Source: Bryopsis sp. KO-2023 (lineage: Eukaryota; Chlorophyta; Ulvophyceae; Bryopsidales; Bryopsidaceae). Taken from it: a DNA stretch of 64,000 nucleotides. Positions 31,879-43,431 of this stretch are shown here, piece by piece (the stretch's first letter is position 1; every line of letters starts with the position of its first letter). The stretch lies in assembly GCA_030272585.1 (NCBI GenBank), contig BSYQ01000012.1:372001-436000 (forward strand), given 5' to 3'. The position numbers and the translations under genes are program-made. Under the pieces are notes generated by a model. That model did not search any database and had not been told where the DNA came from. It saw only the letters and a list, made by a program, of their open reading frames with translations.

Positions 31879-34800
31879 TTAAACCAAAGTGTCGGCCTCA
31901 GGCGTTTGATCTTGACCCATGCTTGAGCTCCACACGGCATTGACTGTGAAATTGCTGGCCGCCAGAGATCCAGCAGTGTCCGGCTCTGTGGCGGCGGCTC
32001 CCTCCTCTTGCGTGCTTGGCTGCACGTTGGGATCCAGGAGTCGACGACAGTTAGGACATGTGTTTCTCTGGGTGAACCATTGATCAATGCAACGCATGTG
32101 GAAGTCATGATGGCAAGGCAAGCTCCTGATAGTGTCCCCATCCTCGTACTCGCACATGCATATCGCACACGATGGCCCTTCTTCGCTGTTTCGGCAAAGG
32201 TATAACTTAGTGGGATTATGTCCGCATCGCCGGTCAAATTTTGAGCAATAAACTGCATCGGGTAGTTTCTCCCACCTGTCAGCGTACGGGGTCGAGGCTT
32301 TGATTGTGTCGTTGCCCTCTTCCGGGTTGACCGCCGATTTCGCTTCTTCAAGCTTAAATTTATGAGCAGGAAACGATTCGACGATGTCGCGAGGGAGATT
32401 CGTGGCTCGACTGAGATTTGCCAGCTCCTGAAGCAAAATATGGGGTCTCATGACACTGCACCGTTCTTTCTTTCTTTTTCTTTTTTCTTCACTTGGTGTG
32501 GCGAGAGAGCTACCTGAGTCACTTGCTGGCGAGGTTGGATTCTTTGATTCCACCAACCATTCCTGAGAAGGAACCTTTTGCACAAGCTCACGGTGAGGCA
32601 TAGAAAGAGAGATACCGTCACCCCCAGGACGATGCTGATGTATGGGCTCACGGAAAACCTTCCAGTGTGGGCGCTCACTCTCAAGGTGTATCTGCGACAA
32701 AAATACAGCCTTTCATTGCTCCAACTCTTCAAGAGCGGTCTTAAGTTAAGACCGCTTCAAAAACAGCCCGGGCTCAAAGTACAGTAGGACTTTCTACCTG
32801 AAAGGCATGTGCGCGAAGTAGTCTATGTTGTACACACCGATCACCAATGATCCAGCAAGAGTCTGTGCTTCTGGTATCCTGAACCGCATTCCCCCCCTGT
32901 AGTTCAACCTGGAAGTGAATCGGTGGTCGTAGTCGACCAGGCTAGGATATCCATCTCTCTTTGCCAGCAGGACTGGATGTCCGTGAGAACCACTTAAATG
33001 CAGCACTGTGAAGTCGACGTTTAATCCATGTGCCCACAAACCGACTTCCTCCTGGAAAAGCTCAACGATATGATAGGACCATTGCCCTGGCTCGACAGAT
33101 CCACCAGCGACCTCCCCCAATGCGAGAGTACTTTGTTCTCCTTCGCAAAGCACCCCCCCGTATCCTGAATGCAAAGAGAGCTTACACGTCTGACGGTAAT
33201 TCGAGGACAACTTTAAGTGTCGACAAGAACAATCAAGGAAGGTATGAGAAACGATTTGAAAAGAAGACGAAAGTATATATCGCGCTTTGCCACAGCGTGT
33301 GTGTGTTTTTGTTGGTGGTAAAAAAGAAAAAAAAAGAAAAAAAGAAGCACAATGAGATATGGAAAAAGGTAAAAGACTCTGGACGGTCCTTTTGCAAAAT
33401 CAAAAACAAGAAAGCACCTGCGCACCTCTGTGACATTCGCAAGCAAAGTCCATACTGCCGTTTCCCTCCGAACAAGAGCCTCTATCCCAACAATCATTTG
33501 GGCACAGAACAGGGCTTCCCACCCTAGCTCTCTGCCAAGACGCCTTAAGCTCGTATCGCGCCCTTTCTTCCATATAAGCGTCGTTGTTGAACACCGCAAC
33601 GTAGTACCGGGACCGTTCCACGCCCACGTCCCGAATAAAACGATAGTGGAAATTGAGGCGGGAGCGGAAGCTTGTCTCATCCGCATACTTGGGGAACTCA
33701 ATGATCGAAGGTAGAGACGTCGGTTCAGCGCCTTCGGCGAAATCTTTCACGAATAGGATGGGATCCCCAGCCGACCGCCGCATTTCGACCAGAAGGACCC
33801 TGGAACCTGCAGGCACCTGCTTAACAACAAACCTCCTCACATTCTGCCAATACAGCAAGTCACAATTTGAGCAAAGCCATACATGCTGGAGGAAATTTTC
33901 ATCAAAGCTACCTCCAGTTCATAGAACTCCCACTCGCCAACGTCCAGCGAGCCTGAGACTTCCATTGAGTTGTTCAACCTCTCCATGTAGGCGTTGCATC
34001 CAACATCACCCCAGGTCTCCTCACACATGCAAGAGCCTACGGGAAGGTCAAAAGCGTTTTCCTACACATTCGCACTTATTGTGAGACGAAACTGGACTCA
34101 TCAATATTTTCGCCTTTGGCAGGAAGAAACCTTCAGTTCGGTCTGACCTCGATATCTGGACCGCTGTCCGTCGCAATGCATGTGCCTTTCCCAGAACATT
34201 CGCCTTCCTCAGGAATGGGTGAGGGGCAAGGCTCTCCCAAAACACATGTGGCCTTAAGAGTGTAGTTGGAAAGATCATTCTCTATCCAGTCGTTGGCGTT
34301 GATAATACTGACATACCTTCAACCACTACGATTTTTTGAGAACCGTCATAAATTCTCAAACCCCGCACCATCAACCGTTCCTTGAGGCAGGTTTTTCTCC
34401 GTTTAAAAAACAGATTTTAGAAAAAGGCTTATACAATTAATAATAAAGTTCAAATGATCAAATGTGAGAAAAGCATTGATAACTCTAAATTCACGTAAAA
34501 TATGCATTTTTTGAAAAAAGAATTATGTTCGGTTAAAATTTTTTGAGAAAAAAAATAAGAAAAATAACATATATCAAAAAGTGTATCTATTAAAAAAAAA
34601 GGATAAATTGATATATTTGATCATTTCCCCCAAAGAGAGATAGAAGCTGTCGAAATCTCATACCAAGTGTTGTCTGCATTGTCGGAGTACGGCTTGAGGT
34701 TGGATGCAGAGTAGATTTGATGGTAGGGACGAATCAAATGCCACCCTCGAGAGTCATGCACCGTCCCCGAGTCATTATGGCCTGACACCAAAGGAGGGTC

Positions 34801-35977
34801 AAACGTCCACCCCAAGCCAGTCACGTATCTTGCCTGAGGAACCACTTATATCTACTCTCAGCGGAGCCATGAAAATTTCTTGCATGTTTAATACTGGTTT
34901 TTCCTCTTAAACGAGCTTTGAACCAACAGGTTTTCCTTCCTTGCGATGGCAATTCTCAATGCATTGACCAAATCACATAATTTTTAAGGTACGTTTTCCA
35001 TGCAGGGCGGAATAAAAGCAACAAAAGAAAAACTGACGGTAGTAGGATTAAGATCCTAGCACTATTGAATGGCGGGGTGCAGTGTTTATCAGCTCACCGT
35101 GGGTGGCTGCCCCCTGGCAAGAAGCACCATTTCATCGGCGTAGGGGTCTTGATCGATAATTCCGCTGTATCCAGTGGCTACGACTTGCTCCATATCCCAA
35201 AGCTCAACGTGAATGTAGCTGTTACGAAAACACAGACCTCCTCAAGCACTGATGGCCTGCCGGGAGCGAATGAACGCGTTTTGTCAGCGAAAGCTGCAAA
35301 GTTAAGATCGATGTTGCTGGGCAGTTGTGCACTAATCAGCCCCAGCGATGCAAAATCTTGTTTTCTTGAAGTAAAAATCGAAGGAATTGAACTAGGGACA
35401 CCCGTTCAGCTAGCACTTAACAAAAGATTGTTTCGATCAGACACGAAACATACCTTCCCTCTTGTTCGTTTCCAAATTCACATGGCGTTCCGTACGCCGT
35501 TTCCCAACCAATTTTCCAAACATGGGTACACCCAGCATCCAGCGACTCCTGCACGACGGAGAGGTTTCGATCGTGATAATTGAGCTCAAGCACCTCAATC
35601 CCTTGCGTGGTGCAAGTTAGCCCTGCGCAGGTCGCACAGTTGAAATTCAACGTCCCGACTTCCGCACACGCGGTTTTCTTTAGAGAATTTACCCCCCCCC
35701 CTCTTCTGCCACTCTTGGAAACTTCTTCAACTGGTTATCAAGATACGTCCAAACGACACGGGACAGAATGGCAGAACACCCGTATCGGAAAAACCCAAAC
35801 GACAACAAGAGAGAGGGAGGGTGGGGCGCTCCGGTCTAGCGAGCGTCTTTCAGCAACCGTTCAGATCAAGAATTCGTTTCTAATCGAATCGGTGCGCTTG
35901 ATACCTCGCGAAAAGTTGAGCGCACACACCGCCGCCCACACCGCGACAGTCGAGGCTTTGACCGCGTATTGACTCAT
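31879..35977 (-). CDS. Receptor-like RING-H2 E3 ligase with EGF-like ectodomain
   Basis: Eleven minus-strand exons: 35905-35977, 35454-35730, 35098-35218, 34664-34833, 34162-34316, 34068-34091, 33912-34036, 33418-33843, 32798-33210, 32514-32691 and 31879-32427. All phases join and give 836 residues. Order: signal peptide (ASTVAVWAAVCALNF); a long ectodomain of three beta-rich segments separated by Cys clusters of EGF type (GECSGKGTC with CMCEETWGDVGC; CPNDCWDRGSCSEGNGS with FACECHRG); a transmembrane helix at about 609-631 (ISIVLGVTVSLFLCLTVSLC) followed by KRF; and a cytosolic tail with a C3H2C3 RING at about 741-781. RING ligands are visible in CAICMCEYEDGD, PCHHDFHMRCIDQWF and CPNC. A membrane ubiquitin ligase with an extracellular or lumenal sensor is the natural reading. 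The closest plant analogue in layout is the PA-TM-RING family, but no PA domain is seen. Ligand and substrate are unknown. The 24-nt exon is the weakest part of the model. Confidence 0.8.
32734..32756. repeat. Perfect palindrome in intron, 11-bp arms
   Basis: agcggtcttaa, one spacer base, then ttaagaccgct. It lies in the 106-bp intron just before the transmembrane exon of the RING-H2 gene. Confidence 0.9.
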
Positions 35978-37079
35978 GGGCTCTTTGCAGCCCATGTGTG
36001 CTGTTTGTCCAAAAGGATGGGCGTGATCGTTTGCATAACTTGTGTTTTTGATCCCCGGTGTTGGCTTGGGCGCCGCCAACGGCGTAACTCACAAAGCGAG
36101 ATGTACTGTTTCATTTACGGTTGCTTCGTTATGGGCTTACATGGTGTGCTTTGTTGAGTTTTTTTGTTCCGATAAGCTGCCCCAGGGATTTCTCCCTACT
36201 GCGCGGGGGTTGGAAACTTGTGGTGCGGTGGGGATGGATCGTAAAGAGAAAGGCCCCCACGTGGCTGAAGAGGCAGCGCCGCCGTCGTTTGGGTGAAATA
36301 GTTGCGTGCGTGCAACAGGCCGACGGGACATTCACGTGGTAGCACGCCAGCACCTCCAATTGTAAGCAAACACCACAACGTCGCAGCACTGATTCTCTTT
36401 TGGACTGAATTATTTCTCAAAGTCTAGACTTCCAGGCTAGGGTCCTCGACCTTATAAACCCCCCGAGTATTTCCAGTTGCTTTCCTTGCCTTGAAAACAC
36501 GAGTCTGACACGAGTCTGAACTTGTTGAACAAGTTGCTAGCAACCGAGGATGGGTGGTGCTGTTTTCCGGTGCAAAACAAAAGCATTTAAAGCTTCACTG
36601 CAACAATTTTCCAAGCTTACATTTACCAATAACAGAGGAAAGTACAGGGTCCCTGGCACATTCTCGACAACTTCATACTTCATACAATTTTCGTGTCAGA
36701 CATTCACCCTTTGCCCGATGCACTGCCAGTGCTCGAAAAACGAAGCAAACGCCAGAAAGAAATTTTTACACACACAAGCAACATACTTTACCCAAGATAT
36801 AACAACAGCCAGAAACACAAACCCCTTTACCCCCCTCTTCCCTTCCCACTAAAAAATAAAATCCTTCAAAGCCATATGTTTTGCTCCTGCTTTTCCTTTC
36901 AGTGCCAAATACTGCATAAATGCATCGATGAGCGGCCCCCCTTCCCCCCCACCTCTCCCCAGGAAACTTTTTACCGGCTGGATTTATTGTTCGAAATGAA
37001 AAAGTGAAAAAGAAAAAAGAAAAGCAACACCAAACCCGAATCCAGTGTTGATTCTTTTTTTTTTCCTTCTGTTTTTTTT
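35978..37079. other. Intergenic region, nothing recognised
   Basis: 5' flank of the RING-H2 receptor gene and 3' flank of the WAV2-like gene. No gene recognised. Confidence 0.45.
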
Positions 37080-37323
37080 CTAATCGCACTTTCCGACCAA
37101 TTCTTGGAAAGCTGACCAATACTGTTGAGGGCATTCGAAGTAGGCGTCCATGTGATGGGCCCTCATGGAAACGAACTCGCAATCGGAGGAGCCACACATT
37201 TTTCTCAACTCCAGCATTTGCTCTTGAGGGACCATTTCGTCCTGAGCATCAAAATTAATCCAATTATTATAGACATGAAAAAAAATCCCGAAGGGGGAAT
37301 GCACCAAGTTCTTTTAGACCCTT

Positions 37324-37357
<34 letters not shown>

Positions 37358-40300
37358 AAAAAAAAAAAAAAAAGAAAAAAACAGAAAGAAGAAAAAGGAG
37401 TTTCGCCACCAGTTGATTCCACAGATTTCTCATTTGCTTACATGAGTAACAAAAATGTGCATTTTTCAATTTCATGGAATTCTAGAAAAAAAAAGGAGAG
37501 AAAAAAAAATGACCTCACCATTTCTGAGCTGAAGAACAGGATGGGCATGTTTTTCAGCTTTCGGATTTCTTTCCTGTTATGCCACTTGTTGCGCACCAGA
37601 AAGTTTCCTATCCTTTTTAAGAAAAAAAAAAAAGATTATCAGCAAAGACCCCGAAAAAAAAACCAAAAAAACCAATCCTTGATCACAATACGAGCTTTAA
37701 GAAAATGGAGGTGGAGGGAGAAAAAAACAAAACACTAAAAATATCTTGGACGGGGGGACCCGAACGATGATAACCGATTTGTCTTGACGGCCAATCAAAA
37801 ATATGCAAAAAAAAAAAAAATCGATCCTAATGATATGGGCAAATAAGGAGCAGTCTTTATTTTTTCCTCTGAAAAAATAATTTGGAAGCGGAGGAGAACT
37901 TACTTTCCTCGTCCGATGAGATATCCCAACAAGGGCAACACTTGAGGGACCATTTCTTCCACGGATGTGAATGCATTTTCTATGACTAATGCCTTGACCT
38001 GATAACAACCAACATAATACATTTAAAAAAACCCAAAAAAACCCAACTTCTGGAAACACATGCACACACCAAGAAGTTTTTTGAAATTTTGAAATTAATT
38101 TTGAAACCCATTGCTATGCCGATAATTTTTTTTATTATTGAATTTTTTTTGAAGGGGGGGGGGGAGAGAAGGTCGTACTTTGTCTGGATGTTGCGCTGTC
38201 AAGTGAATGGCGACAGCGCCTCCCAAGGATCGTCCGAACACGATGAGGTCTTTGCTGTTGACGGTGGGGGAAGCTTCCAGTTCTCGAAGGATAGCTTCGC
38301 TGTCCAGTTTTAGACCCGCCTCCGTTGGGCTGCCCTCGCTCCACCCATATCCACGATAGCTAGAAAAAAAAACAAAAACAATCATAACTAAATTCATAAC
38401 TCAGTTTTGAAAACAACTGTACACAGCAAACAGATGGTGGTCGGAATCTCGGTAGCTACACTGAACTAAATAAGAAGAAAAAAGAAAAAAAGAGAGTTTT
38501 GTGGGTTGTTTTTCTTTTTCAAAGCAAAAAAAATGTGACGTAAAAATGGAATACATCGAGCATCCGAAAAAAAAAGTACGAAGCCTTGTCTGACAGGTGA
38601 TTTGCACTCCAAAATGAAAAAGGGGTGAAAATGGAATTCGAGTGGAACCTCAAAAAACAGCTGAAATTTTGAATGCAGAAACAAAAAGCAACCAAAAATA
38701 AAACGGTGGAATTTGCTATGTTCAGAAAAAAAAAAGACCAGTGCCACGCACCTGAGAGCAACTACCACGCATCCCAGCTTTCCGATCATTTCTTTAAAAT
38801 AATGCAGCCTATGAGATATATTTCCTGCATTTGCCTGCATAACACCCACCTGGTCAGGAAATCGACATTTAAAAAAAAAAAGCCCACATTTCTCTGGCAA
38901 AAAATAAATCAGCAAAGTGGCACCTGCTTTTCAATCACAAAGGAGACTTCATAGACACTCTTGCGCGAAAAGACCCCTCCCCCCCCCAAAAAAAATAGAA
39001 CAAAAAAAAGAAAAAAGAACAAAAAAGAAAAGTTAAGAAGAGAAGACTGCAACTAAAATTAAGAATTAGCCTTACTCGTATATGTGTGCATGTATGGATT
39101 CACCTACTTGAAAAAAAAGAATGGTCTGTCGGGTTTTCAGCGACTCTTTCGTCCAATGTTTATCCCAAAGCAGCCAGGCATGGAGCTTGGTACCATCTTC
39201 TGCATGTAAATACATATCCTAGGGATGCAACAAAAAAAAGCTGTAGTTTTTTTCCCTTTTCCAACTGAATATAACACAAAATATGGTACAGGAATTAGAA
39301 AAATCAGTTTTCAAACTAAAAAAAGCGGTTTTCAACCCCCCCTGTCCACACATCTTTTGAAAAAAACAACGCATGCATAAGTAACTATATAGAGGAGACG
39401 AAAGATGCGCAAAACTTTTTTTTTTTTTCCGGTCGGCCGATAGAAAAGAGCAACGAAAAAATTGTGGAGACGTGTTCATTTTTCACAAAGTTTTTATCGT
39501 TGTCCCATGCACATTTTTTTTGTTTCTTTTTTGTTTTCTTTTTATTTCTTTTCAAATTTGTCTTTTAATAATTAAAAAGAAAAATCAGGGTTTATGTTTT
39601 TCTCACCTCGTGATTGATTTGAAATTGATTTGGAGTGAACTCATATCCCCTTTCTCCGCCGGGAATCACAGGAACATACAGCTAAATACAGAAAAGAAAA
39701 AAAAAATCATGTCAATTTTTGTGGAGGGTCCAGTCAAGCACAGGAAGAAAAAAAAAACTGTTCAAAGTATTATTTCTTTTCAACATCAACAATACCGCAT
39801 CTTGCTTTTTTTTTCCCTTTCTTTTTTTTATTTTTTGGAAAAAGATTGGGAGCAGACAGCAAAAAAGACATCCCCATTCTTCAAATATGAAAAATAAATT
39901 GTTGCAGTGAAATAGCGTGCATATTGTTTCACCAACCAATATGACACAAAAAATGATAAAATATATCTTACCATTTTTTCCTGAAGAGCGTAGAGAAGCC
40001 CCAGTCCGACCCCAGCAAGCCCTCCTGCCTGAAAGTTCATCGAACAAATAAAAAATTATATATCTTTTATCAATAACGAGCATGACGGTTTTCTCGAACA
40101 TGGAATTTTGTGCAGTGTTTCGTTTCTAAGATGCTACGCACTTTCACAAGGAGTTTTACCAGGTTTGCTTTATTTTAGATGCAACTGTGGAGGGTTTTCT
40201 AGAACTGACTGTATTGAGCTGAATTTTTACTGAGGTGTTGTGGACGGCCTTCGTTGGGGAAGTTTGCCTAATGTAAATTAAACCTATTCATTCGTTTCTA

Positions 40301-40934
40301 TTTCGCCCCTTGCAAATCTCCAAAAAACTTTATGATTTTCATTTTTTTAAAATATTTTGCTGAACATATACAATCATGATCCTTTTCGACATCCATTTTC
40401 CATTCTCATTTCTCCGGAAGCAACCCAATCAGGGTACTGCCTCACATATTGTATATATTTTTCAAAAAACAAGGGGGGGGGGGGGCTGGATCACTCATTT
40501 GCCCAGCGAACGGGCTATATGAGGCTTCCGGCAGCATTGATGCAAGATATTAAATGAAAGCACATCACCGTAGCTTTAAAAAAAATAAAAAATTTTCTCA
40601 GGGAGATACTCCAAGGTTCATTTCCATTCATCAACAAATTCAATCAATTAATTCTTTCTGAATTCTGTAGTTCTATAATTTTTTCCCAACATACTATTGA
40701 ATGTTTTATCCAGGGCAGCCGATCTGATCGGAGAAAAGTGCACATCACTAAACAATCGTTGCTTCGTTGGCAGAACGCGATATCAGTACGATCGATCGAT
40801 CCAATATGTGTTGTTTTTTTTGTTGAGGGAGGAGGGGGGGGCTCGATCGACGCTTTTTGATCTTGGTTTTGCGCGTTATATTGCGATTTCATACATACCC
40901 CATAAGCCAGCCTTCGAAGCCAGATCCACCACAT
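37080..40934 (-). CDS. WAV2 / ABHD13 (BEM46-like) membrane alpha/beta hydrolase
   Basis: Nine minus-strand exons: 40899-40934, 39972-40028, 39607-39681, 39108-39218, 38752-38834, 38179-38359, 37904-37998, 37519-37612 and 37080-37241. All phases join and give 297 residues. The first two exons form the N-terminal membrane anchor (MWWIWLRRLAYG, then AGGLAGVGLGLLYALQEKM), followed by LYVPVIPG as in the family. Catalytic parts are visible: oxyanion region YRGYGWSEG, nucleophile elbow FGRSLGGAV (Ser about 165), Asp in DEMVP and His in AHHMDAYF. In Arabidopsis the family member WAV2 affects root bending; the substrate is unknown. The enzyme is expected on an endomembrane or the plasma membrane. Introns are poly-T and poly-C rich; one has C24 then A25 at 37324-37373. 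The gene starts head-to-head with the next one, 320 bp away. Confidence 0.92.
37324..37373. repeat. C24-G-A25 homopolymer junction
   Basis: 24 C, one G and 25 A in a row in the last WAV2 intron. On the coding strand this reads T25-C-G24. It is the longest of many such junctions in the window. Confidence 0.9.
40246..40294. repeat. Dispersed repeat, copy 1 (ggccttcgttg...attcattc)
   Basis: Shares ggccttcgttg, gtttgcc and aatgtaaattaaac with the copy at 51209-51258 and ends in attcattc, the kind of tail left by LINE or SINE 3' ends. It lies in the first WAV2 intron. Confidence 0.7.
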
Positions 40935-41253
40935 TTCCCTGAGCGACGACGCCTTGGCGATTCAGCGGGAAGCGCGTACGCGTGCCCGGGGTCGACGGAT
41001 CGCAAAATACGATCTGAGCTGGTGGGGTGATTTTTCCTTTGCTCAAACAGGAAAGACGGACATGATTGCGGAGGTCCAGAATGGCATTTCCAATCCAATT
41101 AACTCCAATTTTCACGTGTCCAAGAAAAACAGGAGGTGAGGGTTGGCCAGTTTTTCATAGACGTCATATATGAGTTTGGCGCTGCACCCAAGGACGTCGA
41201 GAGCGAAAAAAAAAAGCAACACAAAACGTAACACGTTTCGCGTTGAAGTTGCG
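40935..41253. promoter_or_regulatory. Shared 5' region of WAV2-like gene and small unknown gene
   Basis: The two starts lie on opposite strands 320 bp apart, so both promoters should be here. No TATA box is obvious. Confidence 0.4.
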
Positions 41254-41604
41254 ATGGCCGAGAAGGCCGAGCGCATTCGCCGTTTGGTTTTGTTTTCCAA
41301 ACACTACGTGAAGTGGCCGCCCTCGCGTGCGGCGTTCGCCGTCCACATCGATGATCATCCCCCCACCCCACCGCCCCCGGAAACCGCCAAAGAAGCTCGT
41401 GCGAGGAAGAGACTGGAAAAGGAAAACGAAGGCAAGGTGCCGCACCCTATGAACGAGTTCTACAATCGGCGACAGCTCAAGTTGATCGGGCGGAGGCGTC
41501 CGAAATGGTTCCCCAAGGATCACGGGCCGTTCGATCAACTCGATATCGAACCTTGGTCGCTGCGGATGCTGAAGGAGTACACGAAGGCGACTGTCAAGTA
41601 TTGA
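41254..41604 (+). CDS. Small basic protein of unknown function
   Basis: A frame of 116 residues from the ATG at 41254 (MAEKAERIRRLVLFSKHYVK). The frame is open further upstream to 41170, but the region there is low-complexity. The protein has a proline run (HPPTPPPPETA), a charged helix (KEARARKRLEKENEGKVPHP) and a distinctive aromatic/basic C-terminal block (NRRQLKLIGRRRPKWFPKDH and EPWSLRMLKEYT). It resembles small organelle-ribosome or assembly proteins in composition, but I cannot name a family. Its head-to-head position with the WAV2-like gene and the conserved-looking C-terminus argue that it is real. Confidence 0.6.
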   Translation: MAEKAERIRRLVLFSKHYVKWPPSRAAFAVHIDDHPPTPPPPETAKEARARKRLEKENEGKVPHPMNEFYNRRQLKLIGRRRPKWFPKDHGPFDQLDIEPWSLRMLKEYTKATVKY

Positions 41605-42908
41605 GCGGGGATGTTTCTGATCGTCCGTTGTTGTTCTTGCAAAACGAGAAAGGAAGATGCAAAGCAAACCCTGCAGTTGCGGCTCCCAGGGGTGCGATTT
41701 CAGCTGTTCCTTGTGTTTTTTCCCGCTGTGTCTTGGTGTTTTCATAACTTCAGCACCTTTTTTTTTGTCAATTAAGTATTACGTAAAATTTCTGGGACGA
41801 CTCGCTCCAGGCACTTTCCTTAAATTTTGAGTTCTGCCTTGCTGTTGAAAGTGGCAAAAACAGGGCTGTGTGGGTTAATTGATTATTTTTTGAAATTCTC
41901 TGGGGTATTGTTGGTGGTGGTTGGGCTCCACACAATTCAAGGAAGGTTGAACAATGTATTGGGATGAAAGACTGCCCAGTGAAATCGTGGAGCATTTAGG
42001 ATCATGTTCTCCTGGATACATGCATGCATGCACGCATGCATGCATTGAATGTTCGATCTTGTTGCATCAGAGGATGAAACAGACATGGGCTTCATCAGTG
42101 GGTTTTTGCTGCCCATTGGCCATTTGCAATTCATGATATGAGGCACCCACCCACCCACGCACACATATGTTTTCATAAAACAGAATGGTGTAGTCAAATA
42201 TGTTCAACAGAAGATTCTGAAACATCTGCAGCACTATGGATTGTCAATTTGTACATTCTGGGTCTGCCAAAAACATGGACGGGTGTCAAACCCCCCCAAA
42301 ACAGCACACAGAAATGGATCGAGAGTTTTTTTCCTTTGTAATTTCAAATTGAAGAGAGGTAAAGATGCGCACTGGGCAGCCCCCAGGGCAAAATCAAAGC
42401 TGCAAACCAGAAAAGCCAAGATTCAACTGCCCCCCTCCTCCCCCCCAACCTGTCTTCAAAAAATTCAGCCTTGAGATTTGCTGGCCCAAATTCTGGCAAG
42501 CTGTGTGTACGACAGTTCGTCGTGTTTGGGCTCTTTTGAGCACCCAACTCTCCAGCGTGCGCGAGGCTTTTATCCTTTCCGTTGGCCAGTCTTGATGTTC
42601 GGCGTTGTCAATGAAACCCGCTCCGCTGTATTGTAAGGTCTCCTACTCGTTGTTAGCCATCTGTTACCTAGAGGTACGCTCCAAGCTCCCCAATCCGCGA
42701 AGCTAAAAAACCAAGCAAACGTCAAATCAGCTAGGCGGTGCTTCGGTTCTAAATTCCCCCATCTCGTTTATATTTTGGTTGTCAGTTGGGGAAAGGGAGG
42801 TGCCCGCATCTTGTCTAGGGCTTGCGTGCGGAAGTGGCAATCTTTTTAAATAATTTGTTTTGTTTTATTTAAAAAGAATGCGTTTTTTTTTTTTGTTGGT
42901 TGGTGGCA
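41605..42908. other. Intergenic region with catgcatg microsatellite
   Basis: Contains a catgcatgcacgcatgcatg stretch at about 42019-42042 and no recognisable gene. Confidence 0.45.
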
Positions 42909-43431
42909 GGTCGTGCTTTGGACTTCGTGCCTTCTGCTCACATCTTTCGCGGGGGTGCCCGGGGAGGTTGAAGACACTCAAAACTACCTGCTTCGAGAAA
43001 CCGTACGATTCCCCTCTCAATTTCAGTGTTTTCTTTTAATTTCTTTGTTTTTTGGTCGAGCTCCCAAACAGAACTGACTTTTTTTTCGTTTGGGGCCAAC
43101 GCGCAACAAGACGTCGTGAAACGAGATCAGAAAATGACCCCCTTCTTTTTTTTTCCGACACCTCGTCTGTGTTTCTTTACGCGTCCCGATTCCGCTCGCT
43201 AGATACCTCGATCTGTACCTGAGCGTGTTTTTTTTTCTTCTCTTTTTCCTCAGGTTAATTTGAAGTGCGTAGGGAGTGCCAACCAAGCCCTGTACGACGA
43301 CTTGGAACACTCGCGGCCTTTGCCTCGATACAAGGATCTCGAACCTGTGTGTGCCGTCCAACGGACGCAGCATCTAAACACTGTCAGACCTGTGTTGGTC
43401 CAACAATCCTTTGTAGGAATTAACAACCTCC
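42909..43431 (+). CDS. Uncertain partial gene, unknown product
   Basis: Two exons can be argued. The better one is 43254-43431, after a clear polypyrimidine/cag acceptor and before a gtgagt donor. It encodes VNLKCVGSANQALYDDLEHS, then PLPRYKDLEPVCAVQRTQHL, then NTVRPVLVQQSFVGINNLP. A preceding exon from 42909 ending about 43002 joins in phase 0 and encodes LWTSCLLLTSFAGVPGEVED, perhaps the end of a signal peptide. I do not recognise the family, and I cannot locate the start or later exons with confidence. A downstream in-phase end at about 43931-43982 is possible. Confidence 0.35.

Noticed and set aside
40876..41115. 79-codon minus-strand frame starting MKIGVNWIGNAIL as the WAV2 N-terminus
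   Set aside because: Its phase does not match the next exon. The frame starting MWWIWLRRLAYG at 40934 does, and gives the expected membrane anchor.
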